Shown here piece by piece: positions 18,506-25,773 of a stretch of 64,000 nt of DNA; the stretch's first letter is position 1; each line of letters starts with the position of its first letter. The stretch lies in NCBI RefSeq assembly GCF_946479755.1, contig NZ_CAMLHC010000017.1:1-64000 (forward strand), given 5' to 3'. Both the position numbers and the translations under genes were made by a program. Origin of the DNA: an uncultured Chitinophaga sp. (GTDB lineage Bacteria; Bacteroidota; Bacteroidia; Chitinophagales; Chitinophagaceae). The notes under the pieces are model-generated. The model was given only the letters and a program-made list of their open reading frames with translations, was not told the DNA's origin and did no database searches.

Positions 18506-19495
18506 TTACTGTGCTAAGCGGCCTGCCTCTATAATGGCTGCTGTAAAAGCTTCGGGGGCTTCGGCGGGCAGGTTATGGCCTACGCCTCCCGTTATGGTAT
18601 GATGCACGTATTTACCTTTGAATTTGGCGGCATACGCAGCGGGATCAGGATGTGGCGCGCCATTGGCATCACCTTCGAGCGTCACGGCGGGTACGGTGAT
18701 GGCCGGGCCTTTCGCCAGTTGCTGTTCCAGCGCGTCGTATTGTTTTTCGCCGGGCACCAGTCCTAACCGCCAGCGGTAGTTGTCGATCACAATGGCCACA
18801 TGGTCAGGATTGTCGAACGAGGCCGCGCTTTCTGCGAAGGTGCTGTCGCTGAAATGCCAGTCGGGAGAGGCGGTCTGCCAGATCAGTTTATTAAAGGCGC
18901 GGGTATTGGCCTCATAGCCTGCCCTGCCGCGTTCGGTGGCGAAGTAGAACTGGTACCACCACGCCAGCTCGGCTTTAGGTGGCAGCGGTGCTTTGTTGGC
19001 CTGCTGGCTGCCGATCAGGTAACCGCTCACGGATACCAGTGCTTTGGTACGCTCCGGCCACAAGGCGGCGATGATATCGGCGGTACGGGCGCCCCAGTCA
19101 AAACCACCGACGATGGCTTTGTCTATTTTCAGTGCGTCCATCAATGCGATGATATCGGCGGCGAAGGCGGACTGCTGGCCGTTCCGGGCGGTCTGTGCAG
19201 AGAGAAACCGGGTGCTGCCGTAACCGCGCAGGTAAGGAACGATGACGTGGTATCCTTTGGCGGCCAGTTGCGCGGTAACGGCCGTGTAGCTGTGAATGTC
19301 GTAAGGCCAGCCATGGAGAAGGATAACAGCCTGACCGTTAACCGGACCGGCTTCTGCGTAACCTACGTCCAGCACGCCTGCTTTGATTTGTTTGATGGAG
19401 CCTAAAGCACTGTTACCGTTTTGTTGACCGAAAGCGGTTGCCGTACCGGCTATGCTGAGCAGCGCTGCTGCGATGATGTGTGTAAGTTTTTTCAT
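18506..19495 (-). CDS. Secreted alpha/beta hydrolase, epoxide hydrolase/dehalogenase-like
   Basis: A 329-aa protein with a signal peptide (MKKLTHIIAAALLSIAGTATAFGQ). The fold motifs are an HGWPYD oxyanion segment (about residues 61-66), a GGFDWGAR nucleophile elbow with aspartate as nucleophile, and a late GGVGHNLP segment carrying the catalytic histidine. Aspartate in the elbow is typical of epoxide hydrolases and haloalkane dehalogenases, not esterases. It starts only 2 bp after the lipoprotein gene. The product should be periplasmic; the substrate is unknown. A second exported alpha/beta hydrolase of another type lies 3 kb upstream under the same putative regulator. Confidence 0.87.
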   Translation of the reverse strand: MKKLTHIIAAALLSIAGTATAFGQQNGNSALGSIKQIKAGVLDVGYAEAGPVNGQAVILLHGWPYDIHSYTAVTAQLAAKGYHVIVPYLRGYGSTRFLSAQTARNGQQSAFAADIIALMDALKIDKAIVGGFDWGARTADIIAALWPERTKALVSVSGYLIGSQQANKAPLPPKAELAWWYQFYFATERGRAGYEANTRAFNKLIWQTASPDWHFSDSTFAESAASFDNPDHVAIVIDNYRWRLGLVPGEKQYDALEQQLAKGPAITVPAVTLEGDANGAPHPDPAAYAAKFKGKYVHHTITGGVGHNLPAEAPEAFTAAIIEAGRLAQ

Positions 19496-19497
19496 GA

Positions 19498-19914
19498 TTA
19501 TGGTATTTGTACGGGTTGATAACTCATGATGTAGCTGATTCTTTCCGCGGGTGAGGCCGGGCGTTGCAGGGCGCCGAAGTCCAGCTGCCAGCTGCCTGCC
19601 TGTAGGGTCTCTACGCTCAGCAGCTCTCCGTTGATTTTGCCGCCGAAGTACTGCGGGTTGTCGTGATAGCGCCAGGTGACCAGTTTCAGTACGGCGCCAG
19701 CCGTGGGTTGATGGTCGCCTTTTGCGAGAGACTGCAGCGCGCTGTCGTTGCCATACACGGCGGACATGGTCTCCAGTTTCGGGTTCAGCGAGGAAGCGAT
19801 GAAGTGCAGGTCGCCGGCGTCAAATACAACACGTGCCTGCTTATTAACGGGTGCCTCGTTTTTACAGGCGGTGAAAGCGGCGGCGATCAGTAACAGGAGG
19901 AAGAAGCGGTTCAT
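19498..19914 (-). CDS. Lipoprotein with cytochrome P460-like domain lacking the heme-binding motif
   Basis: A 138-aa protein with a lipoprotein signal (FFLLLLIAAAFTAC, lipidated cysteine 16). The mature part contains METMSAVYGND-like and GAVLKLVTWRYHDNPQYFGGKINGELLSVE segments. These resemble the cytochrome P460 fold (YGN-A ... P-GA-V-W ... WFGA-I-G). No CxxCH is present after the lipobox, so covalent heme binding of the usual kind is lost. It overlaps the upstream Haem_bd/P460 gene by ATGA and probably acts with it at a membrane. The P460 link is a remote-similarity judgement. Confidence 0.65.
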   Translation of the reverse strand: MNRFFLLLLIAAAFTACKNEAPVNKQARVVFDAGDLHFIASSLNPKLETMSAVYGNDSALQSLAKGDHQPTAGAVLKLVTWRYHDNPQYFGGKINGELLSVETLQAGSWQLDFGALQRPASPAERISYIMSYQPVQIP

Positions 19915-20900
19915 TGGGCGATAATTTTTTCGGTTAAGCTTTTAGGATTTACTTTCATCGGCACATCGAAGAGAAAGCCGGTGGAAGCGGCCAGTTGCCG
20001 GTGGCAGCTGATGCAGGACTGCTCGGCAAACAGGGCGTCTTTGCCGGTAGGGGCCAGCTTTTGCCCACTGAATTTGGCAAATCCCCAGCCTTCGGTGGTG
20101 GTGTATTTTGCGGCGTCTTTCTCCATGAACTGTGCGTTCACAAATTCACCCGGCCTGATTTCCCCGTCAGGCATGGTCACCTGCTTCCATACCGCTTTCA
20201 CTACGATGGCGCCGTCGGGCCAGGGGAAGAAGTTCTCTTCACGCACGGCTTTCACCGCAATGTCGTTACCGTAGATGACCCGGATGGAGTTGTCGAAGAG
20301 CGTGCTCATACTGATCACCGTCCATTGTTTGAAGGCGTCGGTATATTTCACGCCGTTGGGAGACACCGGCAGTGTTTTGGGAACAGCGCCGGCAGCGGCA
20401 GTAGTGGTGGTAGCGGCGGCAGCAGCTTTGGCCGGGGCCTGCTGCCCGGAAAGCGACAGCGTATACTTTTTCACTACTTCAATATCCTTCTCCGTGATTT
20501 TTGCGCCCGGATGCAGCAGCAGGTACTCGCGGAGCGGCATTTTACCAGCTTGCATCATGTTCAGGATCGCGTACATTTTGCCGGTACGTTCACCGGAAGA
20601 CAACTTGTCCCATTCAGAGAAATTCATCACCTCCCGCGCACGGTCCACATCTTTCTTTACGGCCCAGGCGGCGGGGGCCAGCTGATCAAACCAGCTTAAC
20701 TGCTGTTCGTTGGAGTGACAGTTGTAGCAGGAGCGTTGCAGGATGGCCAGCACTTCTGCCGGCGCCTCGTCCATATGGCCGGTAACGGGTTTGGAGGCGA
20801 TAGGTTCGTTGAACAGTTGCAGACCTGCCAGCACCACGATCACCGCGGCCGGGATAAGGTAGATGCGTTTAAAGCGTTTTGTATTTTTTGTTGTTTCCAT
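19911..20900 (-). CDS. Membrane-anchored cytochrome: Haem_bd domain fused to cytochrome P460 domain
   Basis: A 329-aa protein with an N-terminal membrane helix (residues about 13-30). Two c-type heme motifs are seen: CYNCH near residue 58, inside a Haem_bd-type domain (EVLAILQRSCYNCHSN ... SGERTGKMYAILNMMQAGKMPLREYLLLHP), and CISCH near 305, at the end of a P460-like domain (DNSIRVIYGNDIA ... GAIVVKAVWKQ ... GWGFAKFSG). An alanine-rich linker of about 25 residues joins them. P460 cytochromes oxidise hydroxylamine or detoxify NO-type species; the actual substrate here is unknown. Upstream are a perfect -7 box and a pair of 21-bp-spaced repeats matching those before the LytS/LytTR operon. Confidence 0.85.
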   Translation of the reverse strand: METTKNTKRFKRIYLIPAAVIVVLAGLQLFNEPIASKPVTGHMDEAPAEVLAILQRSCYNCHSNEQQLSWFDQLAPAAWAVKKDVDRAREVMNFSEWDKLSSGERTGKMYAILNMMQAGKMPLREYLLLHPGAKITEKDIEVVKKYTLSLSGQQAPAKAAAAATTTTAAAGAVPKTLPVSPNGVKYTDAFKQWTVISMSTLFDNSIRVIYGNDIAVKAVREENFFPWPDGAIVVKAVWKQVTMPDGEIRPGEFVNAQFMEKDAAKYTTTEGWGFAKFSGQKLAPTGKDALFAEQSCISCHRQLAASTGFLFDVPMKVNPKSLTEKIIAQ

Positions 20901-20928
20901 GTGGCTAGTTTTTCCGTGTTTGATACCT

Positions 20929-20936
20929 CAAAAGTA
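20929..20936 (-). promoter_or_regulatory. -7 promoter box before the Haem_bd/P460 operon
   Basis: The minus strand reads TACTTTTG, a perfect TAnnTTTG Bacteroidota -7 box. Its 3' end lies 28 bp before the start codon. Confidence 0.6.
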
Positions 20937-20970
20937 GGCGCCGTGCGGCGGGACGGGAATCAAAAACTGG

Positions 20971-21003
20971 TGAGTCAGACATATTGGAGGCTGAGTTAGA
21001 CAT
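20971..21003 (-). promoter_or_regulatory. Pair of 12-bp direct repeats, 21-bp period; putative LytTR-regulator sites
   Basis: On the minus strand the two units read ATGTCTAACTCA and ATGTCTGACTCA and start exactly 21 bp apart. They match the consensus WTGTCYnnYTCA of the repeats before the LytS/LytTR operon. The proximal unit ends 35 bp from the first base of the -7 box, the same distance as at the lytS-type promoter. LytTR-domain regulators bind two direct repeats about 21 bp apart. Confidence 0.65.
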
Positions 21004-21018
21004 TTCCCGCCTCCAATA
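20982..21018. repeat. 10-bp inverted repeat enclosing one operator copy
   Basis: TATTGGAGGC and GCCTCCAATA are perfect complements separated by 17 bp, and the distal direct-repeat unit lies in the loop. It may be a transcript end for the DUF1223 gene, though no T-run follows, or a DNA structure acting with the operator. Confidence 0.5.
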
Positions 21019-21024
21019 GGGGAG

Positions 21025-21801
21025 CTACAAAGCCAGTTTGGCTGCCTGCGTGATTTCCCCGGTGTTTTTCTGCTGTACGAAAGCGATCACTTCCCAGTCG
21101 CCCGCCTGGAAACCGGCCGGCAGTTTCATCGTCACGGTCCCTTGTTCTTTCAGCTCCTGCTGCTGCAGCTGGCGCACAATCTGCACGTGGGAGAGTTGTT
21201 TACCGGCATTTTCCCCGGCATTGACTTCGGAGTGGGCGGTTTTCTGCACCAGCGCCGTGAGGATACGGCCCTTTTTGTGGGGCATCGCGCCGGCGTAGGT
21301 GACGGTCAGCATACCGTTGCTTTGTTCGGCCTTTAACGTCAGCGGCGGAGCGGTGGTGCCCCGCAGCGCGGCGCTGATAGCCCCCAGTACGGCGCCTTCG
21401 TCTGAACCGACCATTTCCGTTTTACCGTTAACGACCAGCTGCGGCGTGTAGATATTACCCAGCCGTAACCAGGCGGCGTATTGTTTCTGCCTTTCGGTGA
21501 AGTCGGCCTGGCTGAAGCGGTCTTTCCAGCCCTGATGGTCCCAGTAGTCCACATGGAAGGCCATGATATAAAGTTGCTGGTTGTTGTTGCCCTTCTGCAG
21601 CCTGGCGATCAGCTCATCTGCCGGCGGGCAGCTCCAGCACCCTTCGGAAGTGAAGAGTTCCACTACGGCAAACCCTTTGTCGGGACTGTCTTTCTGAATG
21701 CTGGCGATCATGTTTTTGTGATTGGTGTTTTTAAATGCCATGATGGCGAGGAAAATCAGCGGGAGGCCTATGTATATAGCGATTTCTTTAAAGTATTTCA
21801 T
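21025..21801 (-). CDS. DUF1223 family thioredoxin-like exported protein
   Basis: A 258-aa protein with an N-terminal membrane segment (residues about 6-24). The VVELFTSEGCWSCPPADELI segment near residue 46 is the DUF1223 hallmark, with a CxxC pair like thioredoxin. HVDYWDHQGWKDRF and YTPQLVVNG follow, both typical of the family. It probably has a periplasmic thioredoxin fold; the family's substrate is unknown to me. It lies in the run of genes led by the DsbD-N-like gene, so thiol chemistry is a common theme. An 81-bp gap with a GC-rich hairpin separates it from the upstream hydrolase, so it may have its own expression level. Confidence 0.88.
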   Translation of the reverse strand: MKYFKEIAIYIGLPLIFLAIMAFKNTNHKNMIASIQKDSPDKGFAVVELFTSEGCWSCPPADELIARLQKGNNNQQLYIMAFHVDYWDHQGWKDRFSQADFTERQKQYAAWLRLGNIYTPQLVVNGKTEMVGSDEGAVLGAISAALRGTTAPPLTLKAEQSNGMLTVTYAGAMPHKKGRILTALVQKTAHSEVNAGENAGKQLSHVQIVRQLQQQELKEQGTVTMKLPAGFQAGDWEVIAFVQQKNTGEITQAAKLAL

Positions 21802-21848
21802 GATGGACCTGTTTTAAAGATGGAGCCGCCCGAAGGCGTTGATGATAG

Positions 21849-21869
21849 CCCGGGGCTTTCCGCCCCGGG
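21849..21869 (-). terminator. GC-rich hairpin between hydrolase and DUF1223 genes
   Basis: CCCGGGGC and GCCCCGGG form an 8-bp stem with a 5-nt loop in the gap after the hydrolase stop. There is no clear T-run on the minus strand, so it may reduce rather than stop transcription, or protect the upstream mRNA. Confidence 0.45.
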
Positions 21870-21882
21870 GAACGAAGGTGAT

Positions 21883-22656
21883 TTACCTGGAAGCCGCGAT
21901 GATCACGTTGGCCACTTCTTTCGGGTGGGAGACAAACACTGCGTGGCTGGCGCCTTTGATCTCGGTGACTTTGGTGCCGGAGCGCTGGAACATGTTCCTG
22001 AGAATAACAGGGTTGATGCTTTTGTCTGCCGTGGGTACGATGCCGAAAGTGGGCTTGTGATGCCATTCGGCGGCTGTTACCGGGGTGGCGAAAGAGGCCG
22101 CCGCGATGGGTTTCTGGGCGTCTGCCATGAAGAGCGCCTGTGCCGGCGGAAGATCGGCGGCGAAACCTGCATGGAATTTCTGACGGTCGTAGTACACCAG
22201 GCCGTCTTTATCCGGTGGCAGGATACTGTTTTCCGGCAGGGCCGGCGCCGTAGCGATCCATTTCGTAGTGGGTTCACCGTTATCCGGCTGGAAAGCCGTC
22301 ACATACACGAGGGAGGCTACTTTCGGATGGGCGCTCACTTCAGTGATGACGGTGCCGCCCCAGGAGTGGCCGACCAGTACCGCCGGTCCGTTCTGCCGGT
22401 CCAGCGCTTTTTTCACCACGGCCGCATCGTCCTGCAGGGAGCTGAGCGGAATCTGTGCAATGGTGACGTGGTACCCTTTTTTAACCAGGATATCGTATAC
22501 CCCTTTCCAGCCGGAGCCATCCACGAACGCACCATGTACGAGTACGACGTTCTGAATGCGGGCGGCAGTGTTCTGAGCGGTGGCGATGGTAGCGCTGAAC
22601 AGTAGCACTACGATGGCGGAGAACAGGAGACGGATTTTTTTGCTGATGGTTTTCAT
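21883..22656 (-). CDS. Exported alpha/beta hydrolase (esterase-like, GHSWGG elbow)
   Basis: A 257-aa protein with a signal peptide ending near ATATAQ. VLVHGAFVDGSGW gives the oxyanion region, GHSWGG the nucleophile elbow with serine, and ASHAVF a probable catalytic histidine late in the protein. This layout recalls plant-methylesterase/EstC-type serine hydrolases of about 250 aa. It starts 2 bp after the Ohr-like gene stop, so they are co-transcribed. Unlike the aspartate-type hydrolase of the neighbouring operon, this one uses serine. Substrate unknown. Confidence 0.87.
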   Translation of the reverse strand: MKTISKKIRLLFSAIVVLLFSATIATAQNTAARIQNVVLVHGAFVDGSGWKGVYDILVKKGYHVTIAQIPLSSLQDDAAVVKKALDRQNGPAVLVGHSWGGTVITEVSAHPKVASLVYVTAFQPDNGEPTTKWIATAPALPENSILPPDKDGLVYYDRQKFHAGFAADLPPAQALFMADAQKPIAAASFATPVTAAEWHHKPTFGIVPTADKSINPVILRNMFQRSGTKVTEIKGASHAVFVSHPKEVANVIIAASR

Positions 22657-22658
22657 AT

Positions 22659-23090
22659 TCAGATAATGTTAGTGGTGACGTTGATATTTCCTTTGATGGC
22701 TTTGGAGTAAGGACAGGTCTGGTGGGCCAGGTCTACCAGCTGCTGCGCCAGTTCCGGCGCTATGCCTGGCAGGTGTACGGAGAGGCGGGCCTGTAAAAAG
22801 TAGGCGCCGTCGGTGGTGCCCAGGTCTACTTCCGCGTCTACCAGCGTGTCTTTCGGAAGGGTAGTGCCCAGCTTTTTAGCGGCCAGTTCCAGCGCTCCGA
22901 TGTAGCAGGCGGACCAGCCTGCGGCGAACAGTTGTTCCGGGTTGGTACCGGCGCCGCTGGTGCCGGGAGGGGAGAGTAAAATGTCCAGTCTGCCGTCGTT
23001 GCTTTTGGCATTGCCTTCTCTGCCGCCGGTAGTACGGGTATGGGCAGTGTACAATACTTTTTCGATCGCTGTTGTGTGGCTGTTGTTCAT
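22659..23090 (-). CDS. Ohr/OsmC-family peroxiredoxin (organic hydroperoxide resistance)
   Basis: A 143-aa protein. The two redox cysteines lie in the Ohr contexts NPEQLFAAGWSACYIGAL (about residue 63) and HQTCPYSKAI (about residue 126). The N-terminal YTAHTRTTGGREGNAKSNDGRLDILLSPPG is also characteristic of Ohr rather than OsmC. Ohr reduces organic hydroperoxides in the cytosol using lipoyl-type reductants. Most ohr genes are regulated by OhrR; no MarR-type gene is seen here, and the divergent LytS/LytTR pair is the only local regulator. It follows the DsbD-N-like gene by 41 bp. Confidence 0.93.
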   Translation of the reverse strand: MNNSHTTAIEKVLYTAHTRTTGGREGNAKSNDGRLDILLSPPGTSGAGTNPEQLFAAGWSACYIGALELAAKKLGTTLPKDTLVDAEVDLGTTDGAYFLQARLSVHLPGIAPELAQQLVDLAHQTCPYSKAIKGNINVTTNII

Positions 23091-23131
23091 CGTTTTTAAA
23101 TTTTAATAAAGGTTGATGTATATGTTTTTTG

Positions 23132-23599
23132 TTATTTTATGTTGATGCTGAACGCGATGGTTTCAGGAGGCAGGCATTGGCGGGGACCACATACCGTGAA
23201 TTCGATGGTACCTTTTACGGTGGCGGATTTACCGGTCAGCCTGACTTTCTGCTGAAATACCACTTCGCTTTCGAAATAGCTGATATCGGTGCCGAACAGT
23301 TGCTCAAAGCGGGTGATGGGCTCCGGCTGACTGACACTGCCTTCCGTACGGTAACTGGGGCCGGGGAGGAAGGTGAACGCCATTCTCACGGGGCTGTTGG
23401 CCGGGTTGTTCTGGGCAAACAGATGCCATCCGTCGGCAAGGGTGGCCGTGATGAGCAGCATTGCTTCGCCGTTGCCGGTTTTGTGGGCGGTATAGCGCCA
23501 TTGAATGGGTGCCCCTTTGGGAGCTGGTGTGGCCGTATGGCCGAAGGCGGTCAATAAACCGGTCAGCAGCAGCATCAGTGTGAAGGATATCTTTTTCAT
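23132..23599 (-). CDS. Secreted DsbD N-terminal-domain-like protein
   Basis: A 155-aa protein with signal peptide MKKISFTLMLLLTGLLTAFG. It resembles the periplasmic alpha domain of DsbD: a beta-rich core with LLITATLADGWHLFAQN and a late EFTVCGPRQCLPPET segment carrying the cysteine pair (C-x4-C). It lacks the DsbD membrane and gamma domains, so it is a stand-alone domain that could pass reducing power to periplasmic thiols, given a partner. It is the first gene of the minus-strand run and faces the putative LytTR sites. Confidence 0.85.
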   Translation of the reverse strand: MKKISFTLMLLLTGLLTAFGHTATPAPKGAPIQWRYTAHKTGNGEAMLLITATLADGWHLFAQNNPANSPVRMAFTFLPGPSYRTEGSVSQPEPITRFEQLFGTDISYFESEVVFQQKVRLTGKSATVKGTIEFTVCGPRQCLPPETIAFSINIK

Positions 23600-23668
23600 C
23601 TTGTTTATGATGGGAGTAATGAATATTTTGTTGCCCTGTCAATCCTGCGGTGAGCAACGATTACAGCA

Positions 23669-23676
23669 CAAAGAGA
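23669..23676 (-). promoter_or_regulatory. Possible -7 box before the DsbD-N-like operon
   Basis: The minus strand reads TCTCTTTG, one mismatch from TAnnTTTG. It begins 36 bp after the end of the nearest 12-bp repeat, within 1 bp of the spacing seen at the two better boxes. Confidence 0.4.
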
Positions 23677-23711
23677 ACACAATGCGGAAGAAAGGCATAG
23701 TACAAACCTGT

Positions 23712-23744
23712 TGAATCCGGCATCCTGGCGGGTGAAATGGACAA
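23712..23744 (-). promoter_or_regulatory. Two minus-facing direct repeats, 21-bp period; putative LytTR sites
   Basis: On the minus strand the units read TTGTCCATTTCA (near-perfect consensus) and, 21 bp further, ATGCCGGATTCA (weaker). They face the DsbD-N-like operon. The better unit matches the lytS-proximal unit in 11 of 12 bases in opposite orientation, making a large inverted arrangement in one intergenic region. Confidence 0.55.
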
Positions 23745-23801
23745 TAGCGGCCGTGAAGGATTTTTGCCGGGAAAACGTTGATGGGAGCGGGGAGGGGCCG
23801 G

Positions 23802-23855
23802 TTGTCCAATTCAGGGGAGGGATTGTCCGGCTGAGGGCCGGATATGTCCATTTCA
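23802..23855 (+). promoter_or_regulatory. Three plus-facing direct repeats, exact 21-bp period; putative LytTR sites
   Basis: The units TTGTCCAATTCA, TTGTCCGGCTGA and ATGTCCATTTCA begin at 23802, 23823 and 23844. The last ends 35 bp before the first base of the TACATTTG box, placing it just upstream of the -33 region, where an activator would bind. The gene encoding a LytTR regulator lies downstream, suggesting autoregulation. Confidence 0.7.
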
Positions 23856-23889
23856 ACGATGGAAACGGTGGCTTTCCCGCGGGGAAGCC

Positions 23890-23897
23890 TACATTTG
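23890..23897 (+). promoter_or_regulatory. -7 promoter box of the LytS/LytTR operon
   Basis: TACATTTG is a perfect TAnnTTTG box. A start about 7 bp downstream would leave a leader of roughly 15 nt before the GTG start. Confidence 0.6.
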
Positions 23898-23918
23898 CAA
23901 CAGATCAATGACTAAAAA

Positions 23919-24944
23919 GTGGATACACGACAACAACCGGCTTTTAAAATATCCAACCGGATCATCTGGTTAAGTTCCATCTCCCTGGGGATACTGACGG
24001 CCATACCTAAAATCGCCGATCATCACTTCGTGTTGTACGAAGCGCTGGTAGATGCGGGGGTGACTTCAGGGTTTTCCCTGCTGATATGGTATTACAACGT
24101 ATATACGTTCCCGTCGTATACCGCCAAAAACGCCGGTGGCTTTGGCACAAAAAGGCTGCTGCGGAACCTGCTGGCGGGCCTGGTGATCATGTTTGTTTTA
24201 TCGTGCATACAGCAGTACCTGTTGTCCCACCTCAATTTCGGGCCGGTGATGCTGATGTTCGAGGTAAGGGGCATCCTGATCAATCTCACCTTTTATATGT
24301 TTATCCATCTGCTGCATCAGAGTTACCTGAACCAGCAGGTGTCGCTGGAGCTGGAGCGGAGCACATCTGCCAACCTGTGGGCGCAGTACGAATTGCTGAA
24401 GCAGCAGGTGAACCCGCATTTCCTTTTCAACAGCCTGAACACGCTGAAGTATATGGTGGAAAGCGAGGACAAGCAGGCTATCAACTTCATCCTGAAGCTG
24501 TCGGACTTTTACCGTTTTACGCTGGAGAGCCGTAAGCTCAACCTGGTCCGGCTGTCGGAAGAAATGGAGATACTGGATTCTTATATGTACCTGCTGAAAG
24601 CCCGTTTTGAAAGCGGTATTACGCTGAAAAAGGAGATCGCCGAAGGGGTGTATGCTTCCATGATCCCGCCTTTTACGTTGCAGTTGCTGATAGAGAACTG
24701 TATCAAGCACAATATTGTTTCGGAGGAAAAGCCGTTGCATATTTATCTTTATTCCACCGCCACACACCTGGTGGTGGAGAACAATATTCAGCTCAAGCGG
24801 GTGCCTGAATCGTCTACCGGTATCGGGCTGGAGAATATTAACCAGCGCTACCGGCATTTGCTGGATGGTGAGATGATCATCGATGTCACTGCCGAAAAGT
24901 TTACTGTTAAATTACCGATCATATATGAACGTCATCATCATTGA
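23919..24944 (+). CDS. LytS/YehU-type sensor histidine kinase
   Basis: A 341-aa kinase starting at GTG; a TAA two codons upstream in frame excludes an earlier start. Four transmembrane helices occupy residues about 12-140. The His_kinase (PF06580-type) domain follows: QQVNPHFLFNSLNTLKYMV with phospho-acceptor H167. The ATP-binding half has LIENCIKHNIV and a GIGLENINQRY glycine loop. No separate periplasmic sensor domain is visible, so the signal is probably sensed within the membrane. Its last 20 bp overlap the response-regulator gene. Divergence from the thiol/peroxide operon, with repeats between them, argues that it controls that operon. Confidence 0.95.
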   Translation: MDTRQQPAFKISNRIIWLSSISLGILTAIPKIADHHFVLYEALVDAGVTSGFSLLIWYYNVYTFPSYTAKNAGGFGTKRLLRNLLAGLVIMFVLSCIQQYLLSHLNFGPVMLMFEVRGILINLTFYMFIHLLHQSYLNQQVSLELERSTSANLWAQYELLKQQVNPHFLFNSLNTLKYMVESEDKQAINFILKLSDFYRFTLESRKLNLVRLSEEMEILDSYMYLLKARFESGITLKKEIAEGVYASMIPPFTLQLLIENCIKHNIVSEEKPLHIYLYSTATHLVVENNIQLKRVPESSTGIGLENINQRYRHLLDGEMIIDVTAEKFTVKLPIIYERHHH

Positions 24945-25686
24945 AGATGAAGTAAAGGCCGCCAGATCATTGGAAAACCTGATCATGAAGCTGCGTCCGT
25001 CGACCCAGGTACTGGCGAAGTTACAGAGTGTGGAAGCGGCTATCGACTGGCTGTCTTCCCATGAGATGCCCAACCTGGTCTTTATGGACATCCAGTTGTC
25101 GGACGGCCTCTCTTTTGATATATTCAAGACCGTTACTGTCACCTGTCCGGTGGTGTTCTGTACCGCCTATGGGGAATATGCTCTGGATGCGATAAAGGCC
25201 AACGGGGTGGACTATCTGCTGAAACCCTTCTCTGAAGAGGATTTAAAGGCCGCTTTTGAAAAAGTGGAGAATTTCAGAAACTTTTTCCAGCAGCATTCGG
25301 ACAACAACCTGGAGGAGCTGATCCGCAAGATCAGCGTGGACGAAGGCAAGAAGAGTTTTCTCGTGTTTAAGAACAATAAGTATGTGACGGTGCAAACCGA
25401 CCAGATCGCGTATATCTATATTAAATACACGTCTCCTTCTATTGTTACGTTTAAGGGGGAGGAGTACACCATCACCCAGTCCCTCGACCAGGTGCAAAAC
25501 CAGCTGTCGGCCCGGCAGTTCTACCGGCTGAACCGCCAGTACCTCATCAATTTTTCCGCGGTGCGGGAGGTGGAGCATTATTTCGCGCGCAAGCTGCTGG
25601 TCAACCTGCAGGTGGCTACACCGGAGAAGCTGTTGATCGGAAAAGAGAAGACTGCAGCATTTTTGCAATGGCTGGAAGAAAGGTGA
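24925..25686 (+). CDS. LytTR-family response regulator
   Basis: A 253-aa protein; the ATG inside the kinase end gives the receiver start MNVIIIEDEVKAARSL. The receiver domain has acidic residues E7-D8, the phospho-acceptor D55 (VFMDIQLSDG) and a lysine in KPFSEEDL near residue 104. The LytTR DNA-binding domain covers about residues 150-250 (FLVFKNNKYVTVQTDQIAYIYIKY ... QFYRLNRQYLINFSAVREVEHY). This domain binds paired direct repeats about 21 bp apart, as found at three nearby promoters. It is the only DNA-binding regulator in this part of the window. Confidence 0.95.
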   Translation: MNVIIIEDEVKAARSLENLIMKLRPSTQVLAKLQSVEAAIDWLSSHEMPNLVFMDIQLSDGLSFDIFKTVTVTCPVVFCTAYGEYALDAIKANGVDYLLKPFSEEDLKAAFEKVENFRNFFQQHSDNNLEELIRKISVDEGKKSFLVFKNNKYVTVQTDQIAYIYIKYTSPSIVTFKGEEYTITQSLDQVQNQLSARQFYRLNRQYLINFSAVREVEHYFARKLLVNLQVATPEKLLIGKEKTAAFLQWLEER

Positions 25687-25749
25687 GGTCCGGGAAAAAC
25701 ACCGTGTGTTTGGCCAACCGAAAAATGTTTTTTTACGTAGTTAATAGGA

Positions 25750-25773
25750 AAGGGGGAGCATAGACTCCCTTTT
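25750..25773 (+). terminator. Probable terminator of the two-component operon
   Basis: A 9-bp stem with two G-T pairs and a CATAGA loop ends in TTTT, about 60 bp after the response-regulator stop. Confidence 0.55.

Noticed and set aside
18506..22656. The two exported alpha/beta hydrolases as a recent duplication
   Set aside because: They differ in nucleophile (Asp versus Ser), length and motif context, so they are separate families.
23752..23766. A third minus-facing copy of the 21-bp repeat
   Set aside because: It is in phase (TGAA at 23754) but has only the TTCA end, and lacks the TGTC half.
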